The notes under the pieces were generated by a model. That model worked only from the letters and a program-made list of their open reading frames with translations. It had not been told where the DNA came from and searched no databases. Positions 16,424 to 27,500 of a stretch of 64,000 bases of DNA are shown here, in pieces. The stretch spans positions 124,001-188,000 of the forward strand of contig LVBB01000041.1 in the NCBI GenBank assembly GCA_001603075.1, written 5' to 3'. Position numbers and translations under genes: made by a program. How positions within the stretch are numbered: position 1 is the first letter of the stretch; each line of letters begins with the position of its first letter. The DNA is from Phycisphaerales bacterium Planc_01. GTDB taxonomy: Bacteria; Planctomycetota; Phycisphaerae; Sedimentisphaerales; Anaerobacaceae.

Positions 16424-18448
16424 CTATCCCATGTTCAGAGCAGCCATCTGGTTCTGTAGCAGCGTCAGAGCCTTCTCCAGTCGCGCGTATTTGGTGATCA
16501 GGCGCGTTTCCACGCTCGACAGGCGCGTCTCCTCCTGGGCGATGCGGTTTTCGAGATTCCGAATCTGCGCATCAACCGAATTCTGATCCAGCGTCAGCCA
16601 GCCGCTCGTGGATTTCACGAAGCGCTCGATCACGTCCTCCATGGCGCCGGTGAAGCCCTGTCGGACGCGGACGGTGGCATTGAACGTGCCGTCCTGACTG
16701 AGATCGACGCTCAGGAACATCCCGTTTTCAGCGTACATCGGGGTCCCGTTGTCGGTGAACGTACTGTTGCCTGAGATCATATTCCCGCTGATGGTGGCGT
16801 CGCGATAGGCGGATTCGCCCTTGAGTTTGATCTGCGCGCTGGTGATGGCCCCTCCGGAAACGGTGACCTGCACGTTGTATGTTCCGCCCTGGGTGTACTT
16901 GCTCGATGCGCTGTAGAACTGGATCATATTGCTGTCGGAAGTGCCGGTCTTGTCGGCTCCGATAAGGGCCAGCACGCCCATGTAGTCCTTCGCGATGGCC
17001 TCGTTGAACACCGTGGTATCGAGAGAGAGCGTCCCATCCCGTTCGAGTTCGAGACCGATGTGTCCGGGCATGAGGAAGGAGTCGATGTCGATGACGAAGC
17101 CGTCGGTCTGTCGCAGCAGCGGCATACGAAGGCTGTTGAGGATGCTCGACACGGTGGAGTCGCCCATCAGGACACCGGCTGTCTTGAGGGTGCTGTTGTA
17201 GCCGGTCTTCTCGGCGAGAAACGTCACGACCGAATTGTACGCGTCGACCAAAGTCGTGAGCTTCTGCTTGACCGACTCGATATCACGCGTCAGATTGACC
17301 TGGACCGTTCCCGTGTCGTGCAGGTGCAGTGTCACGCCCTGAAGAACGTCGTCGATGGTGTTGGAGCTGCGGCTGATCCATGCCTCCTCCCCCATCGGAA
17401 ACCCATCCACCTTGATCTGCGAATCCTGGGCCGATTGGGTCTCGGCAAAGTCCGATTCGGCAAATCCCGCCAGGCTCGCCGCCGTGCTGCCCCCCTGCGT
17501 GAACTGCGCAATTGGAGGAAAGGTCAGAGTCGTGGAGCCGGAACCCGCATCGTAGCTGAGGCTCAACTGCATCTGGCTGGCGCCGCTGGTGTGGTCGGTC
17601 AATCGAATCTGACCGTTCACCACCGTCGCGCTGGCCGTCCCTCCAAACGCCGTATTGATCTCCTCGACGAGATGGTCGAGCCGGGTGTTCTCATTGATCG
17701 CGAAGTTGTAGCTCACCTCCGTCCCATCGTTCTGCCGGCCGGTGATCGTAATGGATTCATCGCCGGCAAACGTTCCCGTGAACTGATCCAGATCTTTGAT
17801 CTTCGTGGTCAATGAGGCATTCTCCCCTCCGACCGTGACGGGCGATGTGGTCTGCCATACTTCCGTATTGCTGGGATTGATGAAGATCTCGTAGTCGGAG
17901 CCGGCCTCGTTGCCGTTGAGAACGAGATGATAGGCGCCGTTATGATGGAGCAGCGTGGCGGTCACGCCGGGGTTGTTGGCGTCATTGTTGATCAGCCCGG
18001 CGAACTCCTCCAGCGTGGTATCGGCCGTCGTCGTGATGGTCACCTCTTTACGGTTATACGAGTAGATGAACACCCCCTCACCGACGTAGTCCTCCTTGTA
18101 CTTCATTCCCGTCGCGTGCACCCACCGTTCGGCGTTGGCGAGTTGGTTGACCACCACCGAATGGTTGCCCTCGAACGCGTTATTGGACGATACAGCGGTC
18201 AGGACGTCCGTGTCGCTGGAGGCGGTGGCATAGGCCCGCAGCGTTCGCGCATCCGAAAGGGCCGTCGCCGCCGTCTTGAGGTCGTTGAGCTTGGTCTTCA
18301 GCGTGTTGAGCGCCTCTTTGCGCTGGTCCCACGTATCCTTGGTCGCGACGTATTTGTTGAGTCTGCGCTGCTCGATCTGCATCAACTGCGTGATCAGAGC
18401 GCTCGTGTCGATTCCGGTGGACAAGCCTGACAGACGCAATTCACCCAT
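16424..18448 (-). CDS. fliD: Flagellar filament cap protein FliD
   Basis: A 674-residue filament cap that folds flagellin at the tip. The N-terminal FliD domain begins LRLSGLSTGIDTSALITQLM, and the C-terminal domain ends with a long coiled-coil helix (LENRIAQEETRLSSVETRL). The middle holds flagellin-hook-like IN motifs. ATG 18448 was chosen for its fit to the family N-terminus and GAAGGGG upstream; the frame is open to 18478. It is the last gene of the minus-strand run, behind the giant glycosylation gene, which ties that island to filament assembly. Confidence 0.95.
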   Translation of the reverse strand: MGELRLSGLSTGIDTSALITQLMQIEQRRLNKYVATKDTWDQRKEALNTLKTKLNDLKTAATALSDARTLRAYATASSDTDVLTAVSSNNAFEGNHSVVVNQLANAERWVHATGMKYKEDYVGEGVFIYSYNRKEVTITTTADTTLEEFAGLINNDANNPGVTATLLHHNGAYHLVLNGNEAGSDYEIFINPSNTEVWQTTSPVTVGGENASLTTKIKDLDQFTGTFAGDESITITGRQNDGTEVSYNFAINENTRLDHLVEEINTAFGGTASATVVNGQIRLTDHTSGASQMQLSLSYDAGSGSTTLTFPPIAQFTQGGSTAASLAGFAESDFAETQSAQDSQIKVDGFPMGEEAWISRSSNTIDDVLQGVTLHLHDTGTVQVNLTRDIESVKQKLTTLVDAYNSVVTFLAEKTGYNSTLKTAGVLMGDSTVSSILNSLRMPLLRQTDGFVIDIDSFLMPGHIGLELERDGTLSLDTTVFNEAIAKDYMGVLALIGADKTGTSDSNMIQFYSASSKYTQGGTYNVQVTVSGGAITSAQIKLKGESAYRDATISGNMISGNSTFTDNGTPMYAENGMFLSVDLSQDGTFNATVRVRQGFTGAMEDVIERFVKSTSGWLTLDQNSVDAQIRNLENRIAQEETRLSSVETRLITKYARLEKALTLLQNQMAALNMG

Positions 18449-18529
18449 GTTTATCGCCCCTTCATCTTCCGCCGGCATCCCGACGGACGGGTATCCGGGG
18501 CCGTTCCAGCAAACGACCCTGGTCTTGTT

Positions 18530-18549
18530 ATCGTTCCGAATCGAACGAT
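18530..18549. other. Stem-loop between the giant gene and fliD
   Basis: ATCGTTC and GAACGAT form a perfect seven-base stem around a six-base loop, 26 bases past the stop of the giant gene. No T-run follows on the minus strand, so it is not a classical terminator. It may be a processing site or an operator for fliD. Confidence 0.4.
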
Positions 18550-18574
18550 CCTGAACCTCATGCCACGGCTTTTT

Positions 18575-21500
18575 CTATGCCGCACCGACAGAATGTGCCT
18601 TCGTCGGTGAGGCCTTCGGGCGGGCCTCCGCCAGACCGATGGGCAATCGCCCGTCGTGTTCCCGGCACCACGCCACGACATCGACGGGTCGCGCCGATTC
18701 AAAGGCATCCCTGACGAATTGGCGGGCCGCCGGGTGGTCATGACGGTCGATCTCGCGCTCCAGATACAATCGAGCCTCCGGTTCCATCCGCAGGGCAAAG
18801 AGTGCCAGACCTCGAAGCAGGTCGAAGCCCTCCACGCGGTCCATGACCGTCGGCGCCAGGGCCTCCACGTCGTTGAGCATGCCTGCGCAACTGACGTAAC
18901 AGCCCCCATTGAACAGATCCACGGCCAGGCGCAGATACTCCGGAACAACGTGTTCGTCCAACGGCTCGTTCTCCCACGCAATGATCTGGGCCTTGAAACG
19001 CGTCAGGAAATCGCCGCAGGTGCATTGGCGCAATTCACGTCCGATATCCGCGCCGGGATGCAACCTCAGACGATCGCGGACGCCCTGGAGCTTGACCATG
19101 CAGTATTGTCGGTATCGCATCCTGCGATTGCGCGGGTCCAGAGTGGATACGAGCCGTGTGGAGTTGCTCCCGTGCATCCGGATCAGGGTCAGACACTCCG
19201 GCACGCTCTTTGCGCAAACCGGCTTGCCCGCTTCGGCATAAAGGGCCAGCTTCGCCGACCAGAAAGAGTCGGCGGCGAAAGGATTTTCATCGTAAAGACC
19301 GATCTCGGCGAAAAGCGATTTGCGGATGATGGCCGATCCATGGCTCATCCCGTGCTGCCAGGAACGGAACCGGGCCAGAATCTCCTCGTTCGTCCGCGGC
19401 AATCGGTTGTGCTCGCTGCACTGGGGGCCACGATACCGATCCAGGAAGGTGCGATAGTCCGATCCGACCATGGCCATCCGATCATCCATCCGGATCTCAT
19501 GATAGAGGGTCTCCAGCTTCGTCGGACACATGATGTCGTCGGCATCGTGCACGACGATAAAATCGGCGGCGGCCCGCTCGATGGCGAAGTTGCGCCGGAC
19601 GTAAGGGCCCCGACTGTCGTCGAAGCGGTGCACCTGAATGCGACCGTCGTGTCGGGCATACTCCGCCATGATTTGCCGTGAATCGTCCGTGCTGCCGTCA
19701 TCGAGCAGGAACAACTCCCACTCGCCCAGCGTCTGGGCCAGGATGCTGTCCACACACTCGGCCAGGAAACGTTCGGCGTTTCGGCACGCCGTGACTACCG
19801 TGACCTTGGGCGAACCTGCCGGCGTCGTCGCGGCCGCAAGGTGCGCTTTCGGAGACGCCTTCGGCCACAGGACCCTGTCGATCCGAGGTGTGATGACGTC
19901 GGCGCGTTCGGCGTACCACTGAGCCACATCGACCGCAACGCCTCGTTCGAAGATCTCCTGGTGCAACTGTCGAGCCATCGAGTTGTCGTGGTTGACCATC
20001 TCGCGATGCAGACAGTCCCGACCGCAATTGGTATGTCCCAGCCCATAAAGCGCCATCGCGTGGATCAGATCGAAGTTGGCCGCGCGAACCGCCACGGCGG
20101 GGTCCATGATTTCCAGCCAGCGCAGCGTCCGCACACAACTGACATACCGCCGTTCTCGCAAGTGCTCCAAGGCACGCCGGAGCAGGTCGTCCATGGCCCG
20201 GTCATCCGCAGGCTGCTTCTCCCCTTCGATCGCCTGATCGCCCCGTCGCTCCAGAAAATCGCTGCATGTGCATTCGCGCAGTTCATGGGCCATGTCGACA
20301 CCCGAGTCGCACTCAGCCCGCCCGACCGCCCCTTCGAGCGTCTCCAGGCAATACTGAGCATAGGCAACCCTTCGGCTGCGCGGGTCCATCGTCGGCAGCA
20401 ATCCGGTTTGCGAATCGGCATGGACCCGACGCAGGGTGAGGAACTCCGGGATCGTGCCGAGACGCACCCGACCGGTATGGTGGGCATATTCGATTGCCTT
20501 GGCCAGCCAGAACGAATCGGCGCCGAAGGGATTCTCGTCATAGAGACCGATCGTATCGAACAGATCGCGTCGCACGATGGCCGAGCCGTGCCACAGATAG
20601 TCCCAGATGCGTTGCGTCCGGTAGACTTCCAGCATCTGTTCCTGCGTCGTGGGCAGGATCGCCGCCTCCGTGTGCTCGATGCCGGTGAACTCATCGAGGA
20701 AACTGCGATAGAACGACCCGACGACTCCCAGACGCTGGTCCTCGGCGATTGCCTCAACCAGACGCTCGAGCTTCTGTGGAACCATGATGTCGTCGGCGTC
20801 CTGGATCGAGATGAACGGCGCGCGGGCTTGTCGGATGGCGAAGTTGCGGCGAACGTAGGGTCCGGCGCTGTCGTCGAAGTAGAGAGGCCGGATGCGCGCG
20901 TCCCGGGCAGCGTATGTCTCGATGATCCGCCGGGTGTCGTCCGTGCTGCCGTCGTCGATCAGGAATAGTTCCCATTCGGTCAGCGTTTGGCTCAGGATGC
21001 CGTCCAGGCACTCGGCAAGGTGCGTCTGCGCGTTGCGGCATGTCGTCACTACCGTGACCCTGGGACCCGAGGGGCGTGACGCAGGAGTGGACGCCGACGA
21101 TGCGGGGCGGGACGGTGTCCCCAGACGCTCTCTCATCTCCGGCACGAGAGCCGGACCGACGTGCACCATCACATCGTTGGAATCGGTCCCTCCCATGAGG
21201 ATCTGGCAGTGCTTGCACCGATGGGGCATATCGTCCCGGCTGTCCTTGATGGCCTGCCGCAAATCCTGGAGCTTCCTGCCGTTCCACACGCCTTCGAGGG
21301 GCTCCGTCAGCGCATTGCCCATCGGAAGGTCCAGCAGATGACAGCAGGGCACGACGTCGCCGTTGAGAAGGATGCGAACCCGCTGCCAAGGTCGAACACA
21401 CCGTCTGTGGCCTTCCGTCAGTTGCTGCGAGGCCACGTAGGGAGGGCGGCTCACATCGAAGTTGTTGGGGATGTCCAGGACCAATCCGAGTCGAGCGGCC

Positions 21501-24500
21501 TTGGCCCTGGCCAGATCGAAGCTTTCGTTCGCCTGTTCCCGATGGAAGAGCAACGAGTCGTCCAGCGCCGAGGCACTGTAGATGTGGACGAAGTTCACCG
21601 CCACGCTGTCGAAGGCATATCGGCCGGCCATCTCGATCACGTCGGGCAGTTCGGCGATGTTCTGGCGCATCGCAACGAAGGCCAGTTCGCAACCGAGGTC
21701 GGGCTTGTCCCGCCGGATGTCGGCCAGAATCTCCAGGTTACGGCAGAGGCGATCGAAACGCAGACGTGTACGGATGGATTCGTAGGTCTGTCGGGTGGAT
21801 CCGTCCACCGAAACACGAACGGTGTTGAAGAACTTCCGAATCGTCTCCGCCCGTCGCCCGGCCAGCGTGGACAGATTCGTCGTCATTCCAAGAGACACAC
21901 CGAAGCGATTGGCGTACTCGCAGAGATCGTAGAACTGCGGATGCAGCAGGACCTCGCCGCCGATCAGGTGAACATCCATGGCGGTCGGCAACCACTCGTC
22001 GGCCAGCCGTCTGAACTGCTCCAAATCCACGATCTCGCCGTCCATCCCGTAGCCGCACATGACACACCCCCCGTTGCACCGTGTGATCACGTTGAACTCC
22101 ACGATCGTGGGGCGGTGGGAACAGACAGCGGGTTTGTCGCGCCTGGCCTGGGCGAAGGCAAGCGCGTTGCTGAGGGTCCTCGCCTCGAAATCGAGCGCTC
22201 GGGCCTTGCTCTTCCTTCCGGCCTTGCGAAACAGCTCGGCGAGCTTCACCGCAACGGCATGCTTTCCCGAGGCCCCTCGAGGCATGGACCGATACTTGCG
22301 CTCCAGTTCGACAAGAACCTGCGCCGTTCGCTCGTCCAACGCCTCGTCCTCATCCGTCGCACGATCCGCAGGCATCTCAATTGCCGTCGGCGGGCTCGTT
22401 CGGTCTGTGTCGTGATCGCTGTCCGTCCCCTCCGGCGCAAGTCGGCCGCCGGGCGAGGGATCGCCTTCTGTCGATTGGGTCTCTGAAGGCGGCAATCGAT
22501 CCCGCATCTGTTCCATCCTCTGTCGTTGGGCCGGTTCCAGGCGGATATGACGATTCGCCAGAAGCCTCGCATACGTCTCGGCCACACCGTCATACCGGCC
22601 GATTTGCATGTAACACTCCGCCAGACGCGTGCAGGCGGCGATGTAACACTCCGTGATGTCTCGATAGTCGTGAAATTCCTTCTGTACGCGATCCAGACGC
22701 TCCCGGCCGAGCAGTTCCTCCAGAGGGGCGAGGATACCCTCAAGATAGGTACATGCCTCGGCGGGCCGACCCAGAAGCGTCCAGGAGGACCCCAGAACAC
22801 ATTTCGCCTTGATGGAATCGGGGCGGCCCTGGAGAGCCTTCTGCGCCCACTCAATCGCCACACGCGGATTGCGTTTTCGGAAGAACAGGCTGTTCTGCAG
22901 ACATTGCTCGTGCCGTTCGTCGTCCGTCCAGGTTCCGCTCGGACACAGGCCAGTGACAAACACCAGAAAACTCCATGCGTCGGATTCCTGCTCCTTCGCC
23001 AGGCAGTTCGATTGCATCAATTGCCCGATGGCAAACCGATGCTCCACAATCAGAGAATCCACATACTCGGCATGCGGCTCTACCGGACCACTGTAATGGA
23101 CAAGAACATCAGGGCAGTAGAGGATCGGTCGCCGACTCGCATCGGGATCCGCATAGATGCGGCACGACAGTTGAATCGCCCCGTGGTCGAACGGCATGCC
23201 GCCGAACCCGCCGAAACGGAGGAAGGTCGCCCTCTCGAAGACACACATTTCGTCGATGTCACATGCCGCATCAAGGACAGCGGGGCCCAAATCGAATCGA
23301 ACAGGACACACGGCATCTGCTGTGCACGCGATCCGGCCTCGCAGGCCGCTGAGATCCTGCCGCCGAACATGTTGCAGGATGCATCTGACGAAATCGCCGT
23401 CCGGCAGCACGTGCGGGCCCAGGAAGGCCACGTATCGGCCTTCCGCCTGCTTCGCGGCGGCATTGCGGTGCCGGCCCCAGCCGGCGCCCTGCCCGACCCC
23501 GAGAACCACAAGGCGAAAACCGACCGAATCGGCCACTGACGCCAAATCGCCGGGGACAGGCCCTCGCGTCAGTGCGATCACCTCGAAGTCCTTCTCGGTC
23601 TGCGCGTTGAACGAAGCGATCATCTCCGTCCAGGGCATCCCACCATCCGCCACAGACACGACCACGGACAGGCCCTTCGGGCCTTTGACGCCGCGCTCCA
23701 ACAGACATCGCGCCGGCTCACTCGGCTCATCGGAATCGCCGAGGAAGATGGCTTGCTCGATGAACCTCATACGCTCCGCCCGTGTCCACCAGCCGTCATA
23801 CCGGTCTACATACTTCGCCCGAAAGAACGCCGCCAGGGGCGTCCCATGCGTGCGCCATTCCCGGTCGAGACACTCCTCGGCCTGCTGTGGATATCCAAGG
23901 GCGAAGTACGCCAGCGCCTTGACCAGATCATAGCTCCGCACGTTCTGCGCGATACCCTCCACGAGTTGCTCGACGATCTGGCTTGTCACGATACACCGAA
24001 CGAACTGGCTGTTTGTCAGATGGGAACAAATCCTTCCGATGAACTCCCGAACCATCCGAGGCGTCAGAGGAGCGCTTTCCCATTCGGCGAATCGGTGGCC
24101 GTTCTCGCGGGCGAAATCACTGCACACGGTCTGCCGCAGCAGTCTCCGGACATCCGCCTGAGGATCGAAGTCGAGCTGCCGGATCACCTCGGACAACCTC
24201 CGGGCACGGAACTCCTTGAATCGCGCCCGACGACTGCGCGGATCGAACGCCGGCAGGCTGCCCGTCTGAGAGCCGACGTGCATCCGCCGCAACGTCAGCA
24301 CCTCAGGGATGTTCATCAGGCGAATCTTGTCGTTTCGGCACGCATACTCGGCAACCTTCGCCAGCCAGAAGGAATCGGAGGCAAACGGGTTTTCATCATA
24401 GGGGCCGATCTCGTCGAAGACCCGTTTCCGGATGATGGCGGAGCCATGCCAGCAGAAATCGCACGTCGCAGAGCTTCGGTATTCGGCCAGGATCTGTTCG

Positions 24501-27500
24501 TGCGTTGTCTCCAGGGCAACCGCCTCGCAGTGCTCGGCCCCCTCGTATTCGTTCAGGAACATATGATAGAACGAGCCCACGACAGCAAGGCGTTCGTCCT
24601 GCGTGATGGCGAGGTGCAGTCGTTCGAGCTTCTGTGGAACCATGATGTCATCGGCATCCTGGATCACGATCAACGGAGCGCCTGCTTTCTCGATGGCGAA
24701 GTTCCGTCGCACATACGGTCCGGCGTTGTCATCGAAGTAGAAGGCCCGGATGCGCGCGTCACGAGCGGCGTAGTCCGCCATGATCCGCCGCGTGCCATCC
24801 GTGCTGCCGTCGTCGAGCAGAAACAGTTCCCACTCCGCCAGCGTCTGACACAGAATGCTGTCGAGACACTCGGCCAAGTGCCGTTCCGCATCGTGACAGG
24901 CCGCAATCACCGTCACCTTTGGACGAGATCCGGCCGGTCGCCCCGCTGCAACATCGACAGAGCGGTTTCCGTCGGGCCGCGTCTCGACGCAAGCGGCCGC
25001 ATCCCGACATAGCAGGGACGCCGACGAAGTCGCAGATGCACGGTCCGGGCGGATGCGACGCGCACACGCATCGCGCTGCTGCACGAGCTTCTCTCGCAGG
25101 GTCTCGGGAATAGATAACCTGCGATTTTCGAGCAGTCGTGAGTAGCTTGCCACGGCTCGTTCATATTGTCCCATCTGCGCCTGGCATTGGGCCAGACAGA
25201 CGCAGGTCGTCGCATACCGCTCGATAAGGCGGGTGCTCCCGACGGAATCCGACGACGCACGGCTCGACTGCTTCGCGGCGATCAGAACCTCCTGATGGCC
25301 CAGCGATTCCTCCTGTTTGCAGGCGGCCAGGTCGCGTCTTCCGGCGGCCATCAACCGATCGGCCTGCCGCAGCAGCCAATCCACGCGCGCGGCTCTATAC
25401 GCCGCCGTCAGGTGGTTGGGCTGCCGGGGCGGCGTTTCGACGAGCACGCCTTGTCGGTTCAGTATCCATGTGGCCCCCGAGGTTCGTCCCGTGTTGTCGG
25501 AAGCCCCGGCCAGTTCGCGGTTGCGGGCCGCCTCCACCCCCTTCCAGGCCTCCTCTCGTCCACCGGCTACGTGTCCGTAGTCATGGTCTTGATGGACGGC
25601 AGTGATGAACTCGGTGCCGTCGACCACCACCGCCCCGTACGTATGCGGCGCCATGACCAGCCAATTGTCCCAGGCCGTCCGTCCGATCGCAAAAGGAGGA
25701 ATCTCGCGATACAGTCCCTTGGGAAAAACGAAGTAGTCGAGGCCGCACTCCGCGTGAAGCATGGCGTTCTCGGCCATCTGCTCCTGGAGCGAGCGCTGCC
25801 AGCACGGCTGACGGAAGTCAATCTCCTCCAGAACGGGGATGTCCCATCGCTGGCCGATGAGCAGGAATTGCGACTGTTGCGTCCGCACCCTCTGCACGCC
25901 GTCGGCGAAATCCTGAAAGAGGATCATATCCGCATTGACGTAGGCCAGCACCGCGTGCGAGGCGTGCAGCTGGGCGGCCTCAAACAGCTTGTTGACCAGA
26001 GGCGTGCCAAACTCATTGCGCTCGATATGAGGAACGTGACAGGCGCCGACCTCTTCAGCCATCTCGCGAATCCCTTGCTCATCGCCGAACAGGATGATCT
26101 CCGGCGCCGGGTCGAGCCGGGCCCAGCTTCGGATCGCGTTCTTCTGAATGACGGCCACGTGACCGACAAAGGCCTTCGGCATCGCGAAGATCGTCAGTCC
26201 CCGCTCATTCTGCGGCTGAGGTCTCGGCGTCTGTGCCTCGCCGCCGGGTCCAACGCGTGCGACAAGGTCCTCAAACAACCGCCGGCAGCTTGGATTGTCG
26301 GAATTCGGTACGACACGACCGAGGATGTCTCTGGCCTGTCTGAGCTGGCCGCACCGAGCAAAGCACACCGCCAGGCCGTAGGCGAAACCCCAGTCGCCCG
26401 GATGCTTGTCCATCAGATCGACCAGAGCCTGTGCCGCCTCGGCGATTCGATTCTGCTTGTAGTACCGCAAGATACGCTGCATGGCATCGCCCAGGGACGC
26501 AGAGGCGGGAATGCAGGCCAGGGGATGGTACAGGACAGTGCCCCATTCATCGGGCCGCTCGGCCGGCTGACAACAGCGTGACAGGCACCCCTTCCGCCAG
26601 ATGAGATGGACGTGCTTGGCATCCTCATCGTAATGCAGCTCGATACCATGACGGTTTACAAAATCGAGCAACGGGATCACTTCCGCAAAGCCCATGAACG
26701 AACCGCCTTTGTGGTAGGGAGCATAGTGTCCCTCGAAGCACTGCAGTTCATCGATCTCACCAACCACGCGACTGTTCAGAAACGTCTGAGCATTGTCGCG
26801 CGTCAGTCGCTCTTCGCTGAACCAGACATCGTCCACAATCACCAGGCTGCCGTCGGGTAAGACAGGCAGCGCCTTGGTGAGCACATGCTCCATAATCGGA
26901 ACACCAGGCAGATCGTGGGCATCCACGAAGAAGATCACTTTGTCCTGCGGCGTCCACAGCGTGGTGAAGTCGGTATCGAGGATGTCCTGCTCCAGAAGGG
27001 TCACTCGCGAGAGATCGACGGGAAGCAGACGCATCGTCTCATGCAATTCGGCGAAACTGCGGTCCACGGCGTAGATCTTCGCCCGAGGAGCGGACGTGAT
27101 CCACGTTCGCAACGACAGCCCGGCCAGCGTTCCCAGCTCGACAATGACCGTGGGATCGAAGGCCCGAGCCTGGGACGCCAGAGCGGCCAGGGTCTCGCTG
27201 GACTGATCGCGATGATACAGGCGGTTCTGCCTGGAGGTCAGGGTCTCGATCCAGCGGCTGAAGTGGGCCATATCCTGCACAGATCCCGGCAACGGAGCAT
27301 TGGCACATGAATCCAGTTGCTCCGTCAGGGCGCGCGTAAGCTCCTTCTGGACGAACGGGCCGAATCGATGGTTGCGCCGCATGAGTTGGAAGACAAACTC
27401 GTCCGGCTGCAGATGGCCTCGCCGCTCTTCGATCTGGCGCTGCCATGTGGGTTCGCCGTGGACGAGCGACGCGAGCGTCAAACGGGCATCCGCATAGATC

